From an uncultured Collinsella sp. (lineage in GTDB: Bacteria > Actinomycetota > Coriobacteriia > Coriobacteriales > Coriobacteriaceae), in the NCBI GenBank assembly GCA_934654775.1, contig CAKUGR010000001.1, positions 1 to 64,000 of the forward strand: a DNA stretch of 64,000 nucleotides, given 5' to 3'. A model generated the notes under the pieces. The model saw nothing but the letters and a program-made list of their open reading frames with translations. It was not told the origin of the DNA and made no database searches. The first letter of the stretch is position 1; the number at the start of each line of letters is the position of its first letter. This document shows positions 1-7,110 of this stretch, one piece after another. The translations under genes and the position numbers were made by a program.

Positions 1-98
1 GGGGCCTCGGGGGCGTTCGGCTAGCTGCGGGAACGGTCTATCCGCTCAACGTGTTCGGCTGAGATCGGAAATCAACCTCGGCAACCGCCGCTGCGCCC

Positions 99-1478
99 TC
101 ACATCTCGGCAAACGAGATCAGCTTGACGTCTCCCCTACTCTCCGCTGCATCCCGACATCCCTGCGTAAAGCCGCTTTTTGAGAAAAGCGCATAGCTTTT
201 TCGTTGCCGTCTAAAGAGCTCACTTCGATGCACGAGCTTTTGCAGCACGTCTTCGCCCGCCGGTTCATTGCGCCATTTGCACTCCGCAAACAGCGCAGTG
301 CCCTCGCCATCGTCAACAATCAAGTCGATTTCTTCCTGCGTATGCGTGCGATTATCCGTCCCCCACCAGTGCCCGACGCTCGCCGGAACCACATCGAGCT
401 GGCCCGCCCGTGCGAGTTCGTACACGTATTGTCTGCATATTAGCTCAAAGACCGTGCCCATGTAATCCGATATGTGCGGCTCAATGCGCTTATACGCCAT
501 CTCGGCCATGCCGTTTTGAATCAGCCCGATGTTCTGCGGCACAAACTTGTACCAGAACCTAAACATCTGGTCGCTCAGCAGATACACGGCCCGCTTATTG
601 CTCGCCTCGTTTAGGGGCAGCTCGCGCTCGACAATCCCAAGCGACGCCAGCTTATCTACATAGCTCTTTACGTTGCTCGCAGGAATTCCCGTAGAGCTCG
701 CAATCTCCGAGATCCTCGAGCGCCCCTGGGCAATTGCCTGCACGATCGCATCATATTGCTCGGGATTGCGGCACTCTTGCAATAGCTGGTTACTCGGCTC
801 CTCAAAGAGATAGCCCGTAGGAGTAAGAAAAAGACGTTTGATGTTGTCCTTGAGCGGTGCGGCAGGATCGACTTTCTCGATATATGCAGGAATGCCGCCC
901 GTCATGCCATAGCAAACCGCAGCGTCTTCGCGACCCATGCTCTGCCACAGGCCGAGGGTCGTCGTAAAATCGAGCGGCATGATCTTAAACTGGGCCGTAC
1001 GCCTACCGTATAGTGGGCTCTCGTAGCCCAACACCTGTTCCTCCATAAACGAAAGAGACGAGCCGCATAGAATCAGCATGAGCTTGGTCTCTTTGTACAA
1101 GTGATCAATCTTGTCTTGCAACAACGAGCTGATCTCGGGATTCGATTGGGCGAGATAGGGATACTCGTCAATCACGACAATCAAACGTTCCGTGCGAGCC
1201 ATGGTGGCCAATGCATCGAACGCCTCGTCAAAACTACGAAACGACACGTCCGCAGCACCAACCGAGCTTGCAAGTATTGCCTGGCTAAAGCCGTGCAGGT
1301 TTGCCTCTGCATTGGTGCGACGAGCTTGAAAGTAAATAGCCTTCTTGCCTTGGATGAACTCTGTGATAAGGCGCGTTTTACCCACACGACGGCGGCCGTA
1401 AATCACAGGCATTTCAAAGGAGCCCGTGCCATACAGTCGATTGAGCTCGGACATTTCCACTGTTCTTCCAATAAACAC
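99..1478 (-). CDS. Archaeal-type AAA ATPase with DUF234-like C-terminus
   Basis: A 459-residue P-loop ATPase of the archaeal ATPase family. The Walker A motif GRRRVGKT is at residues 28-35 and the Walker B motif LIVVIDEY at 99-106. A winged-helix-like segment lies near residues 255-295. The C-terminal part (about 380-405) has an E-I-D...E-C-K-W pattern like the PD-(D/E)xK nuclease fold seen in DUF234 tails. Start is GTG, chosen because GGAAGG lies 8 bases upstream. A perfect palindrome sits just beyond that site, suggesting autoregulation. Such proteins are common in Bacteroidetes, archaea and gut actinobacteria; their role is unknown, with defence or mobile-element maintenance proposed. Family assignment is firm, function is not. 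Confidence 0.85.
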   Translation of the reverse strand: MFIGRTVEMSELNRLYGTGSFEMPVIYGRRRVGKTRLITEFIQGKKAIYFQARRTNAEANLHGFSQAILASSVGAADVSFRSFDEAFDALATMARTERLIVVIDEYPYLAQSNPEISSLLQDKIDHLYKETKLMLILCGSSLSFMEEQVLGYESPLYGRRTAQFKIMPLDFTTTLGLWQSMGREDAAVCYGMTGGIPAYIEKVDPAAPLKDNIKRLFLTPTGYLFEEPSNQLLQECRNPEQYDAIVQAIAQGRSRISEIASSTGIPASNVKSYVDKLASLGIVERELPLNEASNKRAVYLLSDQMFRFWYKFVPQNIGLIQNGMAEMAYKRIEPHISDYMGTVFELICRQYVYELARAGQLDVVPASVGHWWGTDNRTHTQEEIDLIVDDGEGTALFAECKWRNEPAGEDVLQKLVHRSELFRRQRKSYALFSKSGFTQGCRDAAESRGDVKLISFAEM

Positions 1479-1493
1479 AGGGTCATCCTTCCT

Positions 1494-1549
1494 TTACGTT
1501 ATAGCTAGCTATATTATACCTTCCTATAATATAGCTAGCTATAACGTAA
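1494..1549. promoter_or_regulatory. 25-bp perfect inverted repeat at the ATPase promoter
   Basis: Arms 1494-1518 and 1525-1549 are exact reverse complements around a 6-base centre (CCTTCC). Each arm carries TAGCTAGCTA and a TATAAT, so a -10-like hexamer faces each way. The proximal arm begins 15 bases upstream of the ATPase GTG, overlapping the expected promoter. This looks like an operator, or a symmetric bidirectional promoter. Its AT richness contrasts with the surroundings. Confidence 0.75.
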
Positions 1550-1596
1550 TTCGACAAGCGGCGCACGCAAAAGGGGCAGTACACCACCGCACGTGG

Positions 1597-1850
1597 ACCG
1601 TTCCGGAAAATGCATCCCGTTCTGGAGCCAAAAACTGGGCCGTAGTCTCCGCCAAGCATGCCATCCGGAAAGCACGTCTCGTTCTGAGCCTGAATTCTGG
1701 GATTCGTTTTCCGCTGAAGCTTCTATCGGAAAACGAATCCCATTCTGAGCGTCGAATCCGGGATGCAATTTGCGTTTGAGGGCCGATTCGGAAACGGCAT
1801 CCCACTCTGGAGCCGAATTCTGGGACGCAGTTTCCGTTTGAAATCCGATC
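1597..1850. repeat. 62-bp hairpin repeat array 1 (4 units)
   Basis: Four imperfect units begin with CGGAAA at 1604, 1666, 1727 and 1789, a spacing of 61-62 bp. Each unit has a left arm GGAAA-N5-TCCC and a right arm TGGGA-N5-TTTCC separated by about 16 bases, so each can fold. The right arm at 1697-1711 is also an exact complement of the next left arm at 1728-1742. Open frames across the array are accidental, since 62 is not a multiple of three. The rest of the gap, 1851-2116, holds the promoter side of the next gene, with no further gene seen. Confidence 0.85.
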
Positions 1851-2116
1851 AACCGCTCATATCACACGTCCTAAAACGCGCAATCAAGAGCTGCAAAATA
1901 GCAGATAAACAACCATTTTTCTAAAAAGTACACGTCCCGAAACTTACCAAGGCTTCATAACTCGTTACCGTTCACGGTCGCCGATTACCGCCCACCGATT
2001 CAGCTTCAAAAAATGACGTCAAAACCAGGCCATCTACCTGCATGGTTAGATTTTGGTCAGCTGAGCAGCAAGTTGCGGCTGATACGTTTTTGATACCCAA
2101 AAGGAGGCGGTAGCTC

Positions 2117-3115
2117 ATGACCCATTGCAATGACCAACTCATCGACCAACTGCTCACTCAAGCCGAACAAGAGGGGCGCTGTCTGATTCCCCCGAGCGCG
2201 GCGATCCGAAAAGCGCTCCTTCGGCGCATGGGCGTCACGGTCGCCTCGCCCATGCCGGGACTGTTTGCGCGAAAAACGCGCTGGGATGAACTCAACCGGG
2301 CACAGCGTCATTGCGAGATTATTCGCGCCCTTGCGATCATCCACCCCGATTGGACGTTCTGCTCGTTTTCGGCCGCCTGTCTGCTGGGGCTCGAGGTCTC
2401 GTGGCGACACCTGAATGTTGCGCATGTCTGCAGCTCGACAAAGCCGTCGGCTCGCCCGGGCGCGCATATTCAGCGGCATCAGATCGAGCCGGCCGGAGCA
2501 ATCCGTCTATCCGGCACATCGGTAACGCCGCCCATCCAAACGGCTACAGATTGCCTGCTGCAGACCGGTTTTGCCGATGGCATGCCCATTTCCGATTCGG
2601 CGATCTCAAAGCTTGGTCTAACGCGAGAGCAGCTGATGGGAGCAGTCGAAAAACGAGCGGGCGCTCGCAACGGTCGCGCGGTGCGCACGGCCCTCACCAC
2701 GCTTCGATATGCCGACGCCCGCGCCGAGAGCGGCGGGGAATCGGTCGCCCGAGCCGTCATGATCGAGACCGGCTTTACACCCGACCAACTTCAATACGAG
2801 CTGACGGATCCCTTCGATTCGACCGAAAGCATGCGAACGGATTTTGCCTGGGAGCATCAAGCTAGGGAGCTCACGCTGGGCGAACTCGACGGGCTTGTCA
2901 AATATACCGACCAGACCATGCTTGCGGGACGCACTACGGCCGAGGCACTCGTTGCCGAACGCCAGCGCGAGGCGCATCTATCGCTTTACGGTCATCCCTT
3001 GCTGCGCTTTACCATGAACGAAGTCCGTTCGGCAGGCATGCTCGCGAAAAAGCTGCAGACGGCAGGCATCCGGCAGACCGCGCTGCCGACATGGCTCAAC
3101 GACGTGGAGCTGTAG
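2117..3115 (+). CDS. Uncharacterised protein with DUF559/Vsr-like C-terminal domain
   Basis: A 332-residue protein not assignable to a named gene. The N-terminal half resembles the winged-helix, AbiEi-like proteins common in actinobacteria. The C-terminal part (about 235-320) has a D...E-L-D-G...K-Y pattern and a later R-E-A-H segment, like small DUF559/Vsr-type PD-(D/E)xK nuclease-like domains. Start ATG has AGGAGG 9 bases upstream. It is the only plus-strand gene in the first 13 kb and lies between two arrays of the same 62-bp repeat, which suggests a cassette. Antitoxin or defence roles are possible; none is shown by the sequence. Confidence 0.6.
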   Translation: MTHCNDQLIDQLLTQAEQEGRCLIPPSAAIRKALLRRMGVTVASPMPGLFARKTRWDELNRAQRHCEIIRALAIIHPDWTFCSFSAACLLGLEVSWRHLNVAHVCSSTKPSARPGAHIQRHQIEPAGAIRLSGTSVTPPIQTATDCLLQTGFADGMPISDSAISKLGLTREQLMGAVEKRAGARNGRAVRTALTTLRYADARAESGGESVARAVMIETGFTPDQLQYELTDPFDSTESMRTDFAWEHQARELTLGELDGLVKYTDQTMLAGRTTAEALVAERQREAHLSLYGHPLLRFTMNEVRSAGMLAKKLQTAGIRQTALPTWLNDVEL

Positions 3116-3149
3116 GGACTGCTGAGCTTATGCCCGTCTGCCTGCCAAA

Positions 3150-3731
3150 CCGGGACACACTTTCCGGTTGGCAGCACCCGCGGAAACCATGTCCCAGACT
3201 GAGTGCTCAAAACGGGATGCGCTTTCCAGATGGCATGCCTAGCGGAAACCGTGTCCCGGAATCAAGGCCTAGAACGGGACACGCTTTCCGGTTGAACGCC
3301 CAGCGGAAACTACATCCCGGAATAGACGCTCGGAATGGGATACATTTTCCGCTAAGGGCCGATCCGGAAACCGTGTCCCACTCCGAGCGTCAATTATGGG
3401 ATGAACTTTCCGCCAGAGGGTTCAGCCGGAAACGGTATCCCACTCTGAAGCGAAATTCCGGGTTGCAGTTTCCGGTTGAGGGCTGTTCCGGAAAGTGTGT
3501 CCCATTCCAGGCGCGGATTCCGGGATGCACTTTCCGTTTGAAGCTCCAACCGGAAAGCGCATCCCACTCTGGAGCCGAATTCCGGGACACACTTTCCGCT
3601 AGAGGCTCAAAAGGAAAGTGTGTCCCATTCCGAGCATGAATTCCGGGATACAGTTTCCGCTTGAGGGCCCGTCCGGAAAGCGCATCCCACTCTGGAGCCG
3701 GATTCCGGGACGCGGTTTCGCTTCAAATAAA
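3150..3731. repeat. 62-bp hairpin repeat array 2 (9 units)
   Basis: A partial right arm near 3151 is followed by nine units whose GGAAA elements start at about 3182, 3244, 3305, 3366, 3428, 3490, 3552, 3613 and 3675, a very regular 61-62 bp step. The flanks GGAAA, TCCC, GGGA and TTTCC are constant, while the five bases between them vary from unit to unit. Several adjacent arms complement each other, for example 14 of 15 bases between the arm near 3583 and the one at 3613. It fills the gap between the nuclease-like gene and the purine operon terminator. No coding sense is seen. Confidence 0.88.
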
Positions 3732-3732
3732 A

Positions 3733-3760
3733 GGCCCCGGCTCGCATGGGAACCGGGGCC
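3733..3760 (-). terminator. Terminator of the purine operon
   Basis: A stem of GGCCCCGG and CCGGGGCC (3733-3740 / 3753-3760) is followed on the minus strand by CCTTTTATTT. A second hairpin (3794-3819, arms GGACAGCC/GGCTGTCC) lies between it and the stop codon of the molybdenum hydroxylase gene. Confidence 0.85.
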
Positions 3761-3829
3761 AAAGGCGCAGCGTATGCAGTTGATGCTGAGCATGGACAGC
3801 CCGTCAGTAATGGCTGTCCGCGCCCTACC

Positions 3830-6607
3830 CTACCCGCGGTGACGGGCACGGCTGTACGGCGTATCCACCATTGGCAGATCCGGACGCAGCTTGCCGTCAA
3901 ACGCGCGATAGGCATTCTGCACGGCGGGCGCCGTGGGGATCGTTGCGATCTCGCCGATGCCCTTGCCGCCGTATGCCACGGGCAGCAGCTCGTCCTTCTC
4001 CACGTAGATGGCGTGGATATCCGGAATCTCGGGCGCACGGAACAGCCCGAGCGTGCCGTACCTCGCCTGGGGCACGCAGTCCTTGAGCGGCCAATCCTCG
4101 GTAAGTGCATAGCCCATACCCATGAGCACGCCACCTTCGATCTGGCCCTGGATGGAGATGGGGTTGACCACCTTGCCGGAATCGTGCGCGGCATAGACCT
4201 CGCTCACGCGGCCGTCATCATCCAGAATGACCACATGCGTGGCAAAGCCGTAGCAGATGTGGCTCTTGGGGTTGGGGACGTCGGCACCCAGTTTGTCAGT
4301 CGGCTCCAGGTACACGTAGCCAAACTCGCATCCCTCGAGCGCCTTGATGGCGGCCGCGGGATCCTGGGGATGCATGCCCTGGCCGGCGACGAGTTCCTGC
4401 GTGCGCAGCTGGTAGGCGCGACCGTCGTCGTACTCGATCTTGACGCCGTCACCATGGGCGCTCACCGGGGCGGTAGGCGCAGGCTTGCCAGCCTCGATGC
4501 CAACCATGGCATCGCGCAGCAGGAAGGCGGCGCCGCGCACGGCCTCGCCGGTCACGACCGTCTGACGCGAGCCAGACGTGGTGCCGGAGTCGGGAGCGTT
4601 CTCGGTGGAGCACTCGCCGTTGGCGATGCAGCTCAGCGGCAGACCACAGGCCTCGGCAACGTCCTGCAAAAAGACCGTGTTGCAGCCCTGGCCGATGTCG
4701 GACGTGGCGGCATAGACCACGGCGCGGCCATCCTCGACGCGAATCTTGCAGCGGCCAGCATCGGGCAGACCCACGCCCACGCCAGCGTTCTTCATGGCGC
4801 AGGCGATACCGGCGTGTCCGGGATGCGCATAGTAGGCATCCTTGACCTCGAGCAGCGTCTCCTTAAGCGCCGTGGAGCAGTCGGCAATCTGGCCGTTGGG
4901 CAGAACCTCGCCCGGCTCGATGGCGTTGCGGTAGCGAATCTCCCACGGATCCAGACCAACCTTCTCGGCCAGCAGGTCGATCAGGCTCTCAAGCGCAAAC
5001 TCGGACTGACACACGCCAAAGCCGCGGAATGCACCGGCCGGCGGGTTGTTGGTGTAGTAGCCAAAGCCGCGTATGTCGGTGTTCTGGTACTTGTAGGGGC
5101 CGACGGCATGCGTGCAGGCGCGCTCGAGCACCGGGCCGCACAGCGACGCGTAGGCGCCGGTGTCAAAGTTGATCTCGCAGTCCAGGCCGGTAAAGTTGCC
5201 CTCGGCGTCGCAGCCCAGCGTAAAGGTGCCGTCCATGGCGTGGCGCTTGGGATGGAACGCGAGCGACTCGGCGCGGGTGAGCTTGCACTTTACAGGACGC
5301 TGGAGCTTATAGGCAGCAAGCGCAGCCAGGTGCTGGACGGACACGTCCTCCTTGCCGCCAAAGCCGCCGCCCACGAGCATGGTCTCGACGACCACGCGCT
5401 CAGGCTCGTTGTCCCAGCCAAACATGTGGGCGCACTCTTTGCGCGTGTCGTAGGCACCCTGGTCGGTCGACTGCACCTTGACGCCGTTCTTGTACGGGAA
5501 GGCGACAGCGCACTCGGGCTCCAAGAAGGCATGCTCGGTAAAGGGCGTGGTAAAGCGCTGCGTCACGGTAAACGCGCTCTCGGCCAGCGCCTTGGCGGCG
5601 TCGCCGCGCGTCACGTGGCGACTCTGGCACACGTTGTCCTTGAGCTCCACGGTATTGCCAAAGGCAAAGAAGCTGTCGTGCAGGCGCGGCGCGTCGGCGG
5701 CCCTTGCCTCAACAATGTTACGCACGGGCTCCAGCGGCTCGTAGTCGATCTTCACGAGCTTCTTGGCCTTCTCGAGCGTCGCCTCGTCCTCGGCAACCAC
5801 CAGCACGATGGCATCGCCCACGCAGCGGGTGATATCGCCCTGGGCGATCATGACGTCCCAGTCCTGGATAAGGTGGCCGACCTGGTTGACCGGCACGTCC
5901 TCGGCGCGCAGGATGCCCACCACACCAGGCAGGGCCTCGGCCTTGGAAGTGTCGATGGAGAGCACGCGGGCGCGCGGATACTTGGAGCGCACGGCGCTGG
6001 CGTAGGTCAGACCCGGCCGATCGAGCTCGTCGATGTCGTCGGGGTACTTGCCCTCGCCGAGCACCTTCTTGCGCACGTCGATGCGGAAGGCGCGCTTGCC
6101 CACGCCGTAGTCGTCGCCGCACTCCAAACCCTCGTCGATCTGCTTTTCGCCGCGGAGCACCGCAGCGGCCAGCGAAATGCCCTCGATGATCTTCTTGTAG
6201 CCGGTGCAGCGGCAGACGTTGCCGCGGATGGCGTACTTGATCTGCTCCTCGGTGGGCTCGGGGTCCTCGGCGATGAGCGCTGCACCCGCCATGACCATGC
6301 CGGGGATGCAAAAACCGCACTGCACGGCGCCCACGGCGCCAAAGGCGTACACAAAGGCCTCGCGCACGTCCTCGGGCAGGCCCTCGACGGTCACGATGTT
6401 GCGGCCGGCGGCAAGGGCGGTGGTCAGTACGCACGCCTTGACGGCCGCACCGTCCACATGGATGGTGCAGGTACCGCACGCGCCCTCGGAGCAGCCGTCC
6501 TTGGCGGAGTGAATATGCAGGTCGTCGCGCAGGTAGCGCAGCAACGGCTTGTTTTGGGTCGTCGTGCGCTCGACGCCGTTAACGGTAAAAGTGAATTCCT
6601 GTGCCAT
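3830..6607 (-). CDS. xdhD: Selenium-dependent xanthine dehydrogenase-type molybdenum hydroxylase
   Basis: A 925-residue enzyme of the XdhD / selenium-dependent molybdenum hydroxylase family, expected to hydroxylate or reduce purines such as xanthine. Two [2Fe-2S] clusters lie in the N-terminus (Cys 39, 44, 47, 59 and Cys 97, 100, 132, 134). The molybdopterin domains follow from about residue 170, with GGGFGGKE near 415, GAFRGFG near 525 and GGKGIGE near 877. Length matches E. coli XdhD, which also fuses the iron-sulfur and molybdenum parts. No FAD subunit is present; the ferredoxin gene 12 bases upstream probably supplies electrons. It is the last gene of the operon. Any selenium would be a labile cofactor; no in-frame UGA is present. 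Confidence 0.88.
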   Translation of the reverse strand: MAQEFTFTVNGVERTTTQNKPLLRYLRDDLHIHSAKDGCSEGACGTCTIHVDGAAVKACVLTTALAAGRNIVTVEGLPEDVREAFVYAFGAVGAVQCGFCIPGMVMAGAALIAEDPEPTEEQIKYAIRGNVCRCTGYKKIIEGISLAAAVLRGEKQIDEGLECGDDYGVGKRAFRIDVRKKVLGEGKYPDDIDELDRPGLTYASAVRSKYPRARVLSIDTSKAEALPGVVGILRAEDVPVNQVGHLIQDWDVMIAQGDITRCVGDAIVLVVAEDEATLEKAKKLVKIDYEPLEPVRNIVEARAADAPRLHDSFFAFGNTVELKDNVCQSRHVTRGDAAKALAESAFTVTQRFTTPFTEHAFLEPECAVAFPYKNGVKVQSTDQGAYDTRKECAHMFGWDNEPERVVVETMLVGGGFGGKEDVSVQHLAALAAYKLQRPVKCKLTRAESLAFHPKRHAMDGTFTLGCDAEGNFTGLDCEINFDTGAYASLCGPVLERACTHAVGPYKYQNTDIRGFGYYTNNPPAGAFRGFGVCQSEFALESLIDLLAEKVGLDPWEIRYRNAIEPGEVLPNGQIADCSTALKETLLEVKDAYYAHPGHAGIACAMKNAGVGVGLPDAGRCKIRVEDGRAVVYAATSDIGQGCNTVFLQDVAEACGLPLSCIANGECSTENAPDSGTTSGSRQTVVTGEAVRGAAFLLRDAMVGIEAGKPAPTAPVSAHGDGVKIEYDDGRAYQLRTQELVAGQGMHPQDPAAAIKALEGCEFGYVYLEPTDKLGADVPNPKSHICYGFATHVVILDDDGRVSEVYAAHDSGKVVNPISIQGQIEGGVLMGMGYALTEDWPLKDCVPQARYGTLGLFRAPEIPDIHAIYVEKDELLPVAYGGKGIGEIATIPTAPAVQNAYRAFDGKLRPDLPMVDTPYSRARHRG

Positions 6608-6619
6608 GGTGATTCCCTT

Positions 6620-7099
6620 CTACACGCCAGCGGCTATGCCGGTGCGGTCGTGGATGGCGCCATGCGGGCAGACGACGGCGCACATACCGCACGACAGGCA
6701 GTCCGCGCCGTCGATATGGGCGCAGTTGTCCTCAATGCGGATAGCGCCGGCGGGGCACTTTTTGGCGCACATGCCGCAACCGATGCAGCTCGTGTCGCAG
6801 ATCTTGCGGGCGATGGCGCCCTTATCGGTGTTGTTGCAGCGCACCAGGATGTTCTGGTAGCCGGGAACGAAGGCAATCACGCGCTGCGGGCATGCCATGC
6901 CGCACAGGCCACAGCCCGTGCACTTGGAGCGATCCACGCGGGCGATACCATCGACCAGTGCGATGGCACCGTGGGGGCAGGCCGTGACACAGGCGCCACA
7001 GCCAATGCAGCCTTCGCTGCAGCGGGCGTCGCCGCCTGCGGAGGCACAACCGCTTCCGCAGGCAACGTAGGCCACGTTATGTTGAATGGATTTGGCCAT
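6620..7099 (-). CDS. Polyferredoxin with four [4Fe-4S] motifs
   Basis: A 159-residue soluble electron carrier. Four CxxCxxCxxxC motifs are visible: Cys 31/34/37/41, 60/63/66/70, 105/108/111/115 and 134/137/140/144. A further Cys-rich N-terminus (CGSGC, residues 14-18) resembles the region after the signal segment of RnfB-like proteins, but there is no membrane anchor. It sits between ygfK and the molybdenum hydroxylase with 11-12 base gaps, so it is probably the wire joining the flavin-iron-sulfur YgfK protein to the hydroxylase. That pairing is inference from context. The fold assignment is certain from the cysteines. Confidence 0.9.
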   Translation of the reverse strand: MAKSIQHNVAYVACGSGCASAGGDARCSEGCIGCGACVTACPHGAIALVDGIARVDRSKCTGCGLCGMACPQRVIAFVPGYQNILVRCNNTDKGAIARKICDTSCIGCGMCAKKCPAGAIRIEDNCAHIDGADCLSCGMCAVVCPHGAIHDRTGIAAGV

Positions 7100-7110
7100 A
7101 AGAGACTCGC

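Noticed and set aside
3091..3639. Repetitive proteins encoded by the 62-bp arrays
   Set aside because: The period is not a multiple of three, several frames stay open on both strands, and no ribosome binding site fits. The frames are by-products of composition.
3150..3731. CRISPR array
   Set aside because: No constant repeat of fixed sequence with unique spacers exists; the 62-bp units are imperfect throughout, and no cas gene is nearby.
3830..6607. Selenocysteine codon in the molybdenum hydroxylase
   Set aside because: The frame runs without an internal UGA; selenium in this family is a labile ligand rather than selenocysteine.
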